Source of the DNA: Angiostrongylus vasorum
Taxonomy: Eukaryota > Nematoda > Chromadorea > Rhabditida > Metastrongylidae
Assembly (NCBI GenBank): GCA_018806985.1
Contig: JADANN010000353.1
Coordinates: 186,001-250,000 of the forward strand
Length of the DNA stretch: 64,000 nt
Reading direction: 5' to 3'
The notes below the pieces were generated by a model. It was given only the letters and a program-made list of their open reading frames with translations, had not been told where the DNA came from and made no database searches. A program made the translations under genes and the position numbers. Each line of letters starts with the position of its first letter. The stretch's first letter is position 1. This document shows positions 1 to 12,505 of the stretch, piece by piece.

Positions 1-281
1 GGAAGCTAATAGTCGATGAAGTAAGAATCACTAAAACTTTACCTCTGGTTCAAACAAGAGTTAAAATCAAGCGTTCTGTTCTAATTACGGACTTTTTAGA
101 TATATATATTCTTCTTTCAAAGAGAAATGGATGAAACGAAAACCAACCAATACATAAACATGACCACCTGCGTGTATTTCGACAGATATAAACTTTATGA
201 TATTTCCGAATACTGCATTCTGCAAGATGTATTCCATTAAGGAAAAACGAAAACTCTGCTTTCCAACAACCTCACATAGAA

Positions 282-3200
282 CTACATTTCCACCTCATCT
301 GTTACCAACTGTAAACGACCTTCAGTCTGCCAATCCATCTTTTGTATCATCTCATTTTGCACTGGAGTTGTCACCACAAATCCCCCAGGTTGCATGAGCA
401 CTGAAATGCTCATGTCCGTTTGCAGTCCTGCCCTCAATTTTCCGACACCACGAGGTAGCAAATACTCACAATACACTCCATCGCGGCATATTGCGGACAC
501 ACAGATGGCGGCTTCGATATCTTTCCCTTTACTTTCATAAAGTTTACGTTCGTAGACGTCAACATATTTGGAATCAGACCATCGAAATGCAGATAATTGA
601 ACCAAATCGAAACCGCAATGAGATGCATCCGATGCCAATTCGTACATCCATCTTACGGACATCTTGGTGTTGTCTTGAATAACTAGCAGACTAGCTGCTT
701 GTACTATCTGAGTTATTTCTTTCACAACAACAGTAAGACTCTTTTCAGTAGATTCCACTATCTTGTTCACTCCATCCAATGCAAATCGATCTCCTAATAG
801 TTGTAGTGTCGGGTTGTCTAGCTTTTCTGTCCAGAATGCATTTACCTTATCAAGTACAAATTCGTGATGACTTTCATGTTGACTTGGATTCGTACGTGTC
901 GAGTTGTCCGAAGTTTCGCACAGCGATGAAGCCATTGCAGGCACAGCGTCCTTACGACCAGCAGACAAAAGTTCTCCAAGTGAACGATTATCTGGCTCGC
1001 TCATCGTTAAATCCCCTCCTACAGGATCTTTCATAAGCTCCTCTTCGTCAAAATCCTCCTTAGATTCCTCGAATCGCATTTCCTTTAATATCTCCTCGAT
1101 ATTGAAAACGGATCTCCTCAAACGCTTTCGCTCATCCGCTTCTGTGACAAATGTTTGAATGATATATTCCAAGAGACTAGCGACATCCCACTTTCCATTA
1201 TTCTCCATAATCTGAACAGGACGTTTGGAATTTTTGAGCAACGGTGTTAATGACGACATCCAACGTACCAGTTGTGACAGTTCCCTAAGATTATTCGCTG
1301 CAGCTATGGTAATTTCTCGACACTTCGCTTGAATTCTAATGCCATCCTCATGCAATCGTTCAAGGATAGCATTGAATTTCTCCGAATCCACAGCGTCGAA
1401 TAGACAATTCGCAGCAACATCCGGTACTTGGCTAGAGCTCATTGGCTCTGTCTCCGAGACGGGAGTCGTGCTGCTCCAAGATGGAGAACTAATTGATCTA
1501 AAGCATTCACGCTCACCGTTCTGTAATAGGCATGAGACAGATGGTATAAACTGCACAAATAAACTTATTACATGTAAACAACTGCCCATCCCAACGATTT
1601 ACCCCCTCATTGTGGCTGGGAAGTGTTCGTCAGTGTCGGGCTGCGATGAACACTGGGGGATTTATCGCTCCAGCTGGGCCTCTTAAGCTGAGGAGTCTGG
1701 TCTTTCCATCAGGAAGCTTAGCTTAGAGTAAACCACTACCAGCCTGGATCCATCGCCGTCGTGGTACCAAACTAGTCGCATGGTGGCAAATCTCCCTCTG
1801 ACTCACAAAGGCGGGGATTGCCTCTGCTGGTTACGACCTGGGGCAGACGTTGGCTAGGCTTATCGTATGCGAATCCATGGAAACCCAATGGCAAACCAGC
1901 ACCAGCAAAACTCCAAAAATGTAAATTCTACTGTGGCCCGCACAATCGGTAAAAATGGGCCATCCAAATAATACACAGATGCTATACGTTTCCCGCTGTT
2001 ACGGCTATACGATGTGAAAAACAGTGCTTATAGCGTTTGCACTTGTCTAACAAATAGCCTTAAAGTGATAGAAAACGACGTCATGAGTAAACGTAGGAAC
2101 GTGAAATCATATCTAGAATCTTGAAAGTATGTGGATAAAATGACAAGAATAAAAACGAAACGTACTCATAATTAGCATTTTCGTCTTCTAATTCTCTAAT
2201 GAGTTCACAATACTGGTCCATTTGGAAAGCAAGTGCTCGTGCTGCTGCAGACAACTGACCATGAAGCATTGAGACCAATCCGCTGAAATGAAAGATTATT
2301 CATAACAAGGCTAGGATAAGGCTTTCGGCGTTGATCAATTCCTAAGAGAAGCGCCATGCATTCTACTTCATTAAGCATCGTTTGGAGGTGATTGAATGCA
2401 TATCTGGTCTTTACAATGGCTCGCGGTGGCCAACCAATGCATCAAGCCTGTGCTGCTATCCTCCCAGACAAGTCTGCTACCAATTTGCCCACCCCGGAGG
2501 AATGAAGGGCTTAGTAGGCCTAGAGCGCGAAGACAGATCCCATGTGTATTGCAGGGCGCCTCCGACCACTGCGCTGCACGCTCCCGTTTATTCATAACAA
2601 GCAAAGTTGAACACCAACTATTCGGCTCAACACTACATACACTGGAATAATTGGGTCGACAGAGTTGACAAGAAGTTTCAGAAGTCGTATTGAAGTATTA
2701 TTCCTACCTAAACCGCTTTTCAACGAATTCTCTCATTGCCTGAATCCCTGTAGCACCCAAAGACCTTTCAAGCCATCTGAAATAAAAACCACAAATCACA
2801 AAGTTTTTCTTTTTCGAGAAAGCTGTCACTTTCAAAAACTTGGAAATTCAGGATTTCGCTATGAAAAGCGCTAAAATATCACGCATTAGGTTAGAAACAA
2901 ACCTTTCAGCTAAAGGTCCGGGTGCACCACCTAGTAGCATATTAATCAAGGCGTCGCCAAGTCGAAGATCTCGAGAGCTATTATTCAGTCGATTTGCAAA
3001 TATCTGAATACAAAAAAGTTTGGGTTATTGAAAGGATCAAAGGATCCATCTCAGTAAAATGAGTTAGTTACAAAGCTGTAAACATAAAGAAGCGATCTCC
3101 TGCTCTTTGAAACGCAAAAGGATTAAGGGGATAGACTGCTACTTTGACATAGACCGTATCTATTAATGCAGACCTATTCATGTTTGTTTACGTCGGTGTT

Positions 3201-6200
3201 TTCGCACGTTTAAATTGTACTCTCCAAGTGAATTTGGACAAAACCCTGCAACCAAGTGAGTGAGTGACAAGTACATGGGATGTGGTTAGGAGAGGCCAGC
3301 AACTCTCTACCTAGCCCGAGTCCAGTTTTTCATTAGTACTAATTGCCGAAAAACTCTAAAATAAATGGAATTCATTCCCATGACCATGAAAACGCTCGGG
3401 ATTAACGGCGTTGGTCATGGCAAGTACTGAAAGGCTATTAAAACCTTAGGTGGCTCTAGGCTGCATAAATCAATAAAAACTAGGGTGACGATGAGTACTT
3501 AAAACGAACGCAAGATAATACCTCTATCCTCCTTCATTCAACAGTTGATTATGTAACCTAAGAGGATCAGATATCACGTCATAAGACTGTCTGCACATTA
3601 AATTTTGTTAGTGATAACGAAGCATTGTTCTCGAACAGTTAACAGCTTAGGAATTACCCCAGCTGGTATTCTCTATGTCTCTGAGCATGAACATGACCAC
3701 TTTGAAGAAATACTGATTCTGTTCAGTGATAAAGTACGAACCAAGTTGGTGTTCCGACCAACATGAGCTTAGCCACAAATATCCACCTTTCTAAACAACC
3801 AATGCCTCGCACAGAAACTCTACATTTGAAAAAATGTGGATCAATGCCATACTAGACAGCCTTCGCCGTCTACGCGCAAACAAAAAGTGGAAGAGAGGAT
3901 GTCGAAGTGTTTTTATAGACTTCAAAAAGTCCTACAGAGATCATACTGGGTATAAAGCAATCATTAAAAAACCTCAATGCTAAGAATGGATGCAAGATTC
4001 CTAGTCAACAGAAAATCCGGAGGAAAACATTGTTTTTTTCCTCGAAAAAGATCTTCGACCCAAATCTGATAGAACGGTCATAGAATGTTTGGACGCACAT
4101 GCTTTTCGTACTCAGTACAGAAAGATTCTTCATAAGCTCTATAACAACTTCACAACCACAATCTCATTATGCTGAAAACACACCCATAAACAGAGAGGCT
4201 CAGCAAGGATACTACCTCGCCAAAATTATTTGCAACTACTCGAGAATGTCATGATCAATAGGACAAATAGCTTGGAATGCTCAATTTGTGCATATCTGTT
4301 CCGTGAAGACCATGGTGGATGACTTAGCTCTAGAGCTAAGCAGAAATAAATGAATATCTTGTAGAGCTAATGAAGACAATGGAGGTTCATGAACGAGGCG
4401 AAAATAAATACGATTGTTTCCTGCTCCAAGTTCTAAATTTACTATCCTTCTCACGCTATGTATCCCTATGTAACCAGGATGGTAGACCACTCAGCATTTT
4501 TCTAACACGCAATTGAGAAGACGGTACCGGCAGCACTCCATATAACGTGAGTATGGAAACCCAGGGTTCTGACCTACGTTAACGACCAGAAATCAGAGAT
4601 GTCACTATAATTCAGAGACAACCTATGGACAAGGACAATCAGTGATTGGGTTCCACGGGTATCAAGCGTACAGAAATAACCCTGACCTAACGGTTATATT
4701 TCTTCACAACGGATACAGTAGAAAAAACATAATGGTCAGCGAAACTACATAGTGATTAGAACCCACTACAATATCCTTACACATTCCTTACAATATTCCA
4801 ATATCCTTACAGCGTGAAACGGAGCCTTTACCAGTCCCGGTTTGAGCAATTCGACGGTGGATGATACAAATGACACCCGTCGCTTAAACATATGACCCTT
4901 CACGCATTCTTTAATTCCACCCAAGAATTCGAGAAAAAGAAACTGGTCAAAAAAGGTAGGTGACAACGACCCAGAATTCGGATGTGAATTCCTAGAGATT
5001 CAGTTTTAGAAAAACAACTGAACATACTTTGCTTTCAGACTCCCAGTCTTTGTGCGCAAGCTCCATAGAGTAAGTCAAGTGCATCAAACAAGTAAACATT
5101 TTGAGATAACGCAGAAGGATTTCCCATAGCAAATCTTCATTTTCCAATTTGAAATCAACGTTTATGAGATGGGAATGCGGGCAGTTGACAGCACTTGGCA
5201 GAAACGATGGAATTCCAAACTTCTTTAACAAATCAAAATAGAGGTACTGTTGAAGTTTACCATGTGTGACTCTATGATTAATTTATATAATGAGCACTCA
5301 TTAATGCAAAAACAAACTTACCTTCTCACTTTGTGTACTTTCGCTTCTAAAAGGATCTGTGGAACTCTCTCCAGACAATCGAGCAGAGCTACGCGTACAT
5401 ATTGGCTGGAAAGAAAAACCTTTATACGAACCCTAAAGGTAAGGCAGGAATCAAAATGAACAATGAATACGAAGATGAAAAACAGTAAACTACACTACGA
5501 CTAAAACATTTACGGCAAGCTTTTTGTTCCCAAGTTTATGAACTTTGAAGGATTTCTTTAATTTCCTAATTTTGACTGTAAAATATTCACGATGAAGCTG
5601 GTTTTTCGGCAACAGACAACTTCGCAACCACTAGAGTATTTCGAGAGCTTAGAACTTTATCGGTCCATAGAACAGAACTTGTTCTTTGACAATAACAACA
5701 TAAATACTTCCATAGAATGTTCTTTCAAATTTAAACGTGCTTATAATTGAATCTTCCAAAAAAATCGATGGCGAAATCCGGGTTTTTTTAAAATTTTTGC
5801 AATGGTAGTCCGGCTGTTGCAAACATGAACCATACATTGGGGAACACCGGCTTGTCTTGTTGGAAGAAATCCCGCTTGTTCATCTGCTTTCTTATTCGAA
5901 GTAACAACTTCGAAACAATAAAGTGGGATAAACTTATGTCAATTTTTTTAACTAACTTTCTGATAGCTTATCAATGAAAAAAGATCTCATAGTCCGGGGA
6001 AACCAGAACGCTGTCATTGTAAAACTTGACAACTTTTTATCTTGTATGCAAAGATTTGTAGATTCTAATAATTTTTATTGTGATCAATGGAACCTGCTAT
6101 GAGCTGAGCTATGCTGATCTAAAAGTACTTATTCAGTTATTCAAATTGAAATTTATTTAATATTTTGAGATGTTCTTCATTCGAGCGGTGCTCCACCGGA

Positions 6201-9200
6201 TTCGACTCGATGTGATCACAAAAACCCACACTGGAAGAATGAAGAACTATTGACAATCGACTCGGATTAATCTGGCCCTGAGGAAGGCGAAGTCGTCAAA
6301 ACGTAAGTAAAGCTTTTTATCAACCTCATGTTAGCTCAGTAATAAAAGGATACACATTGTTTCGACATACCTAGGCTAAAGAAAAGTCAGGCTTTGAAAT
6401 GTTGACTTAAAGTTAGAATTGGCCACCACTTTCGCACCACATGACTCCAACAGAGGTCACATCGTCGCGAACGTGTTAAAAACGAAGGATAAAGCTCCTG
6501 GCGTTGACGAATCCCTGAGGAATGCGCTATACATTCGACTCCATTCATACCATCGTTGAAGATGACTGAATGCATAGCTGCCCCCATATAGTGCATACTC
6601 GCAGTGGCCTACCGATGTATGAAGTCAGTGCAGATATCCTCCCAAACAGGTCTGGTACCATTTTGCCAACCGCAGAGGGATGGAAGTTTTCGTGAGCTTG
6701 GTGCGCCGGAACGAATCCATGTGTATTGCAAGGCACCTCTAAGCACTGCGCTACACCCGCCTAACAAGCGTGTTAAAGTAGGAATAAATAACAAACGATT
6801 AGATTACCTCTTGAATACGTGCGGGGGGCAAATGCTTATACAATTCATTTTGTTGTCCTATAACCATCACCAAAGGATTTGGTTGGATTTACGTGTTGGC
6901 ACTTGAGGAACCAGGAACATGAGGAGCTTGAGGAAACTGAGGAACTTGTATGTCTTGAAATCTCATACTGGCTGTGCTGAAGCCATTCCTCGCCTTGATA
7001 CCGATGTTCGCATGCCCTTATGGACTTTGCAAAAAGGATTTTTCCAAAAGTAGAGCAACTTCCGTGGTGAAAGAAAGTCTAGGGATTAGTTGGTAGACAT
7101 ACTTAGGGACATTGTGAACTAAAAGTGAGTCATTTTGCCATCATTATGCTAACGAATTTTATACTAATTCCGCCTATTGGTCTTGTTAATTTCAACTATG
7201 TATAGTTACATCTATTTAACTTTGTCTTTAACTCCTCAAAGAGTTAAATACTAAACGTCAAAATAAGCTTGGATTTGAACGGAGAATCAAAACCGTCTGG
7301 CTATAATATCTATTAAACGGCCATATCGATAAAGAATGAATATGTCAAGCTCAAGCATGGAAAGTTCAACTAGTAAATGAAGAAGTTTTGAAAAAATGAA
7401 ATGCCGACGACATTTACCAACATTCATGCTGCTTCATAAGGTCGCCATTTACGGTTTTGCTACTAAAGATATTAGTAAGTACATACGTCGCGATCAATGT
7501 CATCCAACTTCGGACGAGGCCCGTAATCTGTAATGGCCAACGTCAAACCGCTTTCTTTGGTATACAGAACGTCATAAACGTTGATAACATCGAGTTTTAA
7601 ATGAGCTGCAACAAAAATATCTTTAATAGATAAAAAATTAAAACCGTGCTGTTAACAAATGTACCAGAAAATCATACCAAGCTTTTCCACCAAACGAATT
7701 TCACTAACTGGCACAAGACCACCTGCTAACGCCAGCACTACTAGGTCATCGCGTATCATAAACAATATGGTGCCCCGTAGTGATTTTAAATACAGAGTCT
7801 CGTAAAGATCGGTTTTTCCAAGACGATCATCGATAACATCCTCTCCGTTCTTGAATATACTCGCCTGTAAATGTGAAAATTATACAAGGATAGAGGATCA
7901 ATCCCATTAATGGGTGACTGATGATAGCCCCACAGGTTAAAAAAACGGCTGAGAGACGGGTGAAACGAAGAGCCCGCATGGTGGTGTGGTAAACGCGTTA
8001 GTACCCGGAAAGGGTAATAGCAAGTTCGATCCCCACCACAAACACTGCAGTCCGGAGTTTTGCAAACACCTTAGCATTTTTGTAGCTACCCAAGAACACA
8101 TCACAGAAATAAGAAGTGAATATACCACAGCTTTCACTTCGTCCTCGACTTTGAAATCTTTGCATATCTTTGCTTTTGTTGCTGGACCTTCTCCACTCCA
8201 AAACCATCGCATTCGTTTAGCGCACGTACTTGGACCTAATCTAAATAACATTCGCAAATTCTTGTCTACAAGAACACTTAGGATCACTAGTGAAAAGGTT
8301 AATGCAACAGACTTCTATGACGTTTCCTAGAAAACTCACTTCCTTGACCATCCCACCACTCCTTGTTCGGCTTCAATAAGGTGTAAATGTCCATCATTCA
8401 TCGCCACAGCAAGTACAACACCATCAGGTGACCAAGTGATCGATTCCACACAGGCAGGCTTCGAGCACTGCGTCTCCGGAAACGCTGTCAGCTCAGACAC
8501 ATTCAACTATAAGTATCCTTATGCTAAAATTTGTTATTGACTAGTCCTTCATGTAGAGCAATTACGCCCAAGAACACTCGTATAACGAAATTCATACCCA
8601 CTAGCCAAGAAACATAAATAAAGAAAGAACAGCAGAGTACAAGCAATTCCAGATTCTATTCCAGACATAAAAATTACCAAAGTATTCGAATGGAGGGACT
8701 TGACGAATCATGTTGTAAAATGAGTTCACTACTCTACGACGTCACCGCTTCGTACAAATGGATTTACTACTTAGATATTTGAACGGCCCGTCCTCGCTGG
8801 CTGTGCGAGTCCCAGCATATTCTCCATTTTTCGGAGATTTGCTGGCTAAGCCATTGTGGTTCCCTGGAATCCCGAGGTCAGCCTGGCCAAAGTGTGCCCC
8901 AGGTCTTCACCGCCACAGGCAGTCGCAGCCCTTGTGTTTCAGAGGGAGATTTGCCACCATGCGTGTAATTTGATTTGAGGACGCTGGTGGATCCTGGTAT
9001 TGATTTACACTTAGCTAGGCTTCCTGATGGAAAAGCCCGACTCCTACTCAGCTTGGGAATACCTATTACGGGGACGAATCCTCCCGCTGTACACCGCAGT
9101 CCCACACCCAGGAAGCTCCCCAGCCAACATGAGGCGGTAAACTGTTAGCAGGAATGGAGTTATTATGTGGCGAAAGCAAAGTAAAGAATACATGACCACT

Positions 9201-9540
9201 GACGTTACTTTTGTAACTTATCCTGATGATCTCGCCAGATGGCGAACATTCCTGATTAACAAGAACATCGCTGTGGCAAATATTTGTAAACGATGTACCT
9301 TAGCTCATCTACACCACGATCTCGTGGGTCTAACGGCACCGTAGGGAAGCACGTGATGGCTTTGGCATGACAAATGACTTCCACAACATCGTAATAAGTT
9401 GAAGAGCAGTAGAAAGAAATAACGCTACGTTCACACACCTTCCAGCAACGTTTCCACGCATTCCTCTTCACCATAACTTCACCTTTGCGAGAAGCGAGTG
9501 CTAAGAGTTCTGAGCAAGGGTTCCATTGGACGAACTGGAC
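282..9540 (-). CDS. emb-30: Anaphase-promoting complex subunit 4 (APC4/EMB-30), 11 exons, initiator exon not found
   Basis: This is a scaffold subunit of the APC/C ubiquitin ligase, which drives the metaphase-anaphase transition. Exons on the minus strand are 9540-9439, 8506-8340, 8240-8126, 7864-7678, 7605-7487, 5405-5322, 5246-5028, 3003-2903, 2776-2708, 2282-2162 and 1520-282. All junctions are GT-AG and in phase, giving 840 residues and a stop at 282-284. The N-terminus carries the APC4 WD40-like blades (VQFVQWNPCSELLALASRKG, then ESITWSPDGVVLAVAMNDGH). The helical APC4 long domain follows (LLRYLKMFTCLMHL, RWLERSLGATGIQAMREF, FQMDQYCELIRELEDENA). The last exon codes the acidic linker and C-terminal propeller. 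The first exon opens directly after a tttcag acceptor with no in-frame ATG, so a short 5' exon lies upstream of 9540. Introns are swollen by A, B and C repeats and an RTE relic. Family identity is secure; individual splice sites were placed by eye. Confidence 0.9.
1600..1975 (-). repeat. Family A dispersed repeat, copy A1
   Basis: Family A is about 380 bp long and recurs 11 times here. In its forward sense it opens with a tacttggatggcccgtcctc-like start and ends in gaggcggtaaactgttg. No tRNA-like boxes, long terminal repeats or intact reading frame were seen, so its class is unknown. This copy lies in the last APC4 intron. Confidence 0.8.
2316..2586 (-). repeat. Family B tRNA-derived SINE, copy B1
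   Basis: Family B is about 275 bp long. Read on the SINE strand it opens with a tRNA-like head: an A-box-like TAGCGCAGTGGTCGG followed about 30 bases on by a B-box-like GATCGATCC. The tail ends in CTTTATCC(TTTTTATCC). This near full-length copy lies in an APC4 intron. Confidence 0.8.
3235..4775 (+). mobile_element. Degenerate RTE-type non-LTR retrotransposon
   Basis: The 5' part (about 3235-3540) matches the start of the 24.5-kb element (ctgcaaccaag, then a gtggttagg block). From about 3840 frame-shifted reverse transcriptase remnants appear: a region around DFKKSYRDH, then LDAHAFRTQYRKILHKLYNN (near 4090-4150), then a scrap of the 3' part with LSSRAKQK and ending near the GSDLR motif at about 4570. 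The endonuclease is missing. The copy is dead, with many stops, and lies antisense inside an APC4 intron. Confidence 0.7.
5440..6160. other. Intron sequence without recognisable feature
   Basis: This AT-rich part of an APC4 intron holds only short chance frames. No exon, RNA gene or repeat family was recognised. Confidence 0.5.
6160..6330 (+). mobile_element. Remnant of a Penelope-like 3' end with a decayed hammerhead-like motif
   Basis: Positions 6278-6304 read CTGAGGA, A, GGCG, a 4-base loop, CGTC, then AAAACGTA. This matches the motif at 43616-43644, with the GAAA box and cleavage triplet mutated. Surrounding sequence is too decayed to show protein motifs. Confidence 0.45.
6486..6762 (-). 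repeat. Family B SINE, copy B2
   Basis: Diverged full-length copy in the APC4 intron between exons 7487 and 5405. The tRNA-like head is at the right-hand end (about 6690-6762). Confidence 0.7.
6910..7480. other. Intron sequence without recognisable feature
   Basis: AT-rich APC4 intron sequence. No gene, repeat family or RNA signal was recognised. Confidence 0.45.
7945..8108 (+). repeat. Family C tRNA-like repeat, copy C1
   Basis: Family C is up to about 330 bp. Its core holds a tRNA-like stretch: an A-box-like tggtgtggtggtgaacgcg and a B-box GTTCGATCCCC. It is followed by a fixed gttttgcaaatatctcagca block and a tail ending aataggcagtaaataaa. This copy fills the intron between APC4 exons 8126 and 7864. 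Confidence 0.75.
8765..9142 (+). repeat. Family A repeat, copy A2
   Basis: Full-length copy within the first visible APC4 intron, in the opposite orientation to the gene. Confidence 0.8.
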
Positions 9541-9669
9541 CTGAAATTGTTCCGTACAATTTTCGACATTCTTGACATGTCCATGTACTCCAATTAGTGT
9601 CCAGAAACTCAATATTATAACTTAAATATTAAATTCTGAGCATATAAGCAATTAAATGTTCTGTAAACA

Positions 9670-9948
9670 ACATAATCCGGCGTTTCCATCAGGAAGCCAA
9701 GCTAAGAGTAAACCAATACCAAGATTCACCACCTCCGTAGTACCAAAGTCGCATGGTGGCAAAACTCTCTCTGATCCACAAGGGCTGCGACTGCCCGTGG
9801 TGGTGAAGACCTGGGGCAGACTTCGGCCAGACTGGCCGCGGGATTCCAGGGAACCACAATAGCTTAGCCTGCAAACCTCCGAAAAATGGTGATTATGCTG
9901 GGGCCCGCACAACCAGTGAGGACAGGCCGTTTAAGTATTAAGTATAAA
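9670..9948 (-). repeat. Family A repeat, copy A3 (3'-truncated)
   Basis: Copy lacking roughly the last 90 bp of the family. It is followed at once by a second copy in the same orientation. Confidence 0.75.
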
Positions 9949-9974
9949 CAACATAGTTAATTACTTCCTACCAA

Positions 9975-10350
9975 CAATTTACCGCCTCATCGTAGAGGTG
10001 TTTCTGGGTGTCGGGCTGTGATGTTTTGTACAACGGAGAAATTCGTCCCCCACTCTTCCAGCAGGGTACCCTAAGCTGAGTTCGGCGCTTCCATCAAGAG
10101 GCCCAGCTAAAAGTAAACAAATACCAAGATCCATCACCGTCCTGGTATCAAACTAGTCGCATGGTGGCAAATCTTCCCCTGATTCACAAGGGCAGCGACT
10201 ACCTGTGGTGGTGACGACCTGGGGCAGACACTAGCCTGGCTTACCTCGGGTCCCCAGGGAACCACATTGGTTAAACCAGGAAAACTTCCAAGCAAAGAAA
10301 ATTTTGCTGGAGCCCACATAACCAGTCAGGATGTGCCATCCGAGTATCCA
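9975..10350 (-). repeat. Family A repeat, copy A4
   Basis: Full-length copy directly after A3 in the same orientation, so the two form a near-tandem pair upstream of APC4. Confidence 0.75.
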
Positions 10351-10584
10351 AGTACGTAACTAACTGCTTACAAGGTCGTATTACGTTATACATTGGTACC
10401 ACTACATACCCTCAAGTGTTTTCACCATGAATTTGGACGAGCTAATCACGATAATTCCATGACATCTTAGAAACACAAAATCCATCCTTGGTTCATTTCC
10501 TAATAATTAAGGTCCTTTAGGATAAGAACAACATCGTAGGTAAGGTTAGCGCTAATATATCAGTGCACTCTTGTTCCATCCTCC

Positions 10585-10965
10585 TAACGGTCTGCCGCCT
10601 CATCCTGGCTAACACGTGTTCCTGATTGTTGGACTGCAATGTACAGCGGGGGAATTCGTCCCGATAGCAGTCTTCCAGGCTGAGAAAAATCCGGGGTTTT
10701 CCATCAGGAAACCCACCTAAGAATAAACCAATGGCGGTATCAACCGCTGTCCTGGTGTCAAACTAATCGCATGGTGGCAAATCTCCCTCTGATCCACAAG
10801 GGCGGTGAGTCCTTATGCTGGTGACGACCTGGGGCAGACTTTGTCTAGGCTGACTTCGGGACTTTGAGGAACCACAGTGGCTAAACCAGCAAAACTCCAA
10901 AAAATAGATGTTTTGCTGAGGGGCGCACAACCAGCGAATACAAGCCATCCAAGTATCTAAGTACT
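10585..10965 (-). repeat. Family A repeat, copy A5
   Basis: Third same-orientation copy upstream of APC4, diverged and with small indels. A missing APC4 5' exon could lie between these copies or beyond them. Confidence 0.75.
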
Positions 10966-10969
10966 CTTG

Positions 10970-11440
10970 CTTCATATATATGATTTAAATGTCCGAGAGA
11001 GCAGAGCGGAGCCCAGGCGATAACCACCAATAGCTATCTAGAACTTCATTGAAGTGTAAAAATATCTACATCTGCTCCTTCTTCAGCATCCATGCTATGC
11101 AGTTACTTAAATATTCCCTGCAATCAACACCTTGCCTTTCAGAATAGTATGTTATTCACTTATCCATCATCGAATTGCGAAATATCTCAACACAGCAAAA
11201 AAGTAGGGTAGATTTTGCAATAATACGACACTACTCAAGTGTTCGAATCCTCCTCCATATTTCCGATCTGGATCTAAACCAAGGCCAATTCCGTGCAAAC
11301 AGATAGTAGTCCAGAACAGGTTCTAGGATCTAAAACAACCATAAATGGTTACCTTCCACATGAACACCTGCGAATCAATGTCATACTCTGTTTACAAAAG
11401 AACTGGACACTCACAATTCGTCGTGATCTCTCAATCAAAA
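10970..11440. other. Intergenic sequence, nothing recognised
   Basis: No exon, repeat family or RNA gene was recognised. The short forward frame near 11293 has no supporting motif. Confidence 0.4.
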
Positions 11441-11447
11441 GGGATAA

Positions 11448-11722
11448 AAAGGATAAAGCTCGCAGCGTTGATCAATTCCTGAGAGATGCGGCATGCATTC
11501 GACTTCACTAAGCACCGTTTGGACGTGACTGCATGCATATCTGGCCTTTACAATGACTCGCGGTGGCCTATTGATGTATCGACCTAGTGCTGCTATCCTC
11601 CCAGACAAGTCCGATACCAATTTCCCGACCCCACCGAGATGGAAGGTTTGCTGAGCCTGGGACGCGGGAATCGATCCCATGTTTTGCACGGCGCTTCCGA
11701 CCACTGGGCTACATGTGCGGCT
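11448..11722 (-). repeat. Family B SINE, copy B3
   Basis: Full-length intergenic copy with the tRNA-like head at its right end. Confidence 0.8.
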
Positions 11723-11724
11723 TA

Positions 11725-12500
11725 TCAGTTTATCTAGGGAAATTCAGTGATAGTCAGAAACCATTTATTACCACAGATGCACACCCAAAATACTCTTTAT
11801 TGACCGGAAACACTTCGCTATGTCTATTAAAACTTGCGCCATAACACATAGATGAGGACGCCTTCCAACATGAAGCTTGAAAACCCCTCATAAAGAACAA
11901 CAGTTGCGACATTTCAATCCATTCATTACAAAATCCTACCCATCATTTCTTTACCTTGAATGGAGCTCTGTACTGTTTCCTTTGCTGTAGCAGATCAGAG
12001 GGAATCACTGGCAAACCCATCTCCTCTAGAAAGACCACTCTTACAGAGAAGCATAGATTTCTTTAGACCACTACTCTATTCCGCTACGATAACTTAGGCT
12101 GAAAGGCAAGCCTCTGAAGAAAAAACAGTTGATGGGACCACGATTCTTGCTGCATTTTTTATGAAATCCGAGATTATTAAAACACAAATAGAGAAAGATT
12201 GACAACAACAAGAGAGACAACGAGAGAAGGCATGACACTGCAACTTAACAAATGGTAACGAGTTCCATGGTTTAGAAGAAAAAGACCAGTTAATGGTTAA
12301 CAAATAAAGTGAAGACATTCGAAACACATATACGAGGTTGCCTAGCAATTACTGAAACCCGCACTGTACAGCATAGAGATATCTGTTCTACCTAACCAGA
12401 AACCTCAAGATGGATTTCAAAACAACTTGCCAAAAACTCCAGGAAAAGAGACCTCGTTTTTACTCAACAAAGATGAAATAAAGTAGTAAGTACCAGCTCA
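11725..12500. other. Intergenic gap between the DUSP11-like gene and APC4
   Basis: No protein-like frame, repeat family or RNA gene was seen. It should hold the 3' UTR of the DUSP11-like gene, but no clear AATAAA could be tied to it. Confidence 0.4.
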
Positions 12501-12505
12501 CACGT

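Noticed and set aside
7945..8108. Possible functional tRNA genes in family B and C copies
   Set aside because: The A and B boxes are present but the acceptor stems do not pair and anticodon arms are irregular, as expected for tRNA-derived repeats.
8758..9105. Frames in repeat copies such as SSPPQVVAALVNQ and related readings
   Set aside because: The same frames recur with shifts in every family A copy and are broken in most, so they are not genes.
9439..9612. APC4 start at the upstream end of the open frame near 9612
   Set aside because: There is no in-frame ATG, and the tttcag acceptor at 9541 fits the homology start better.
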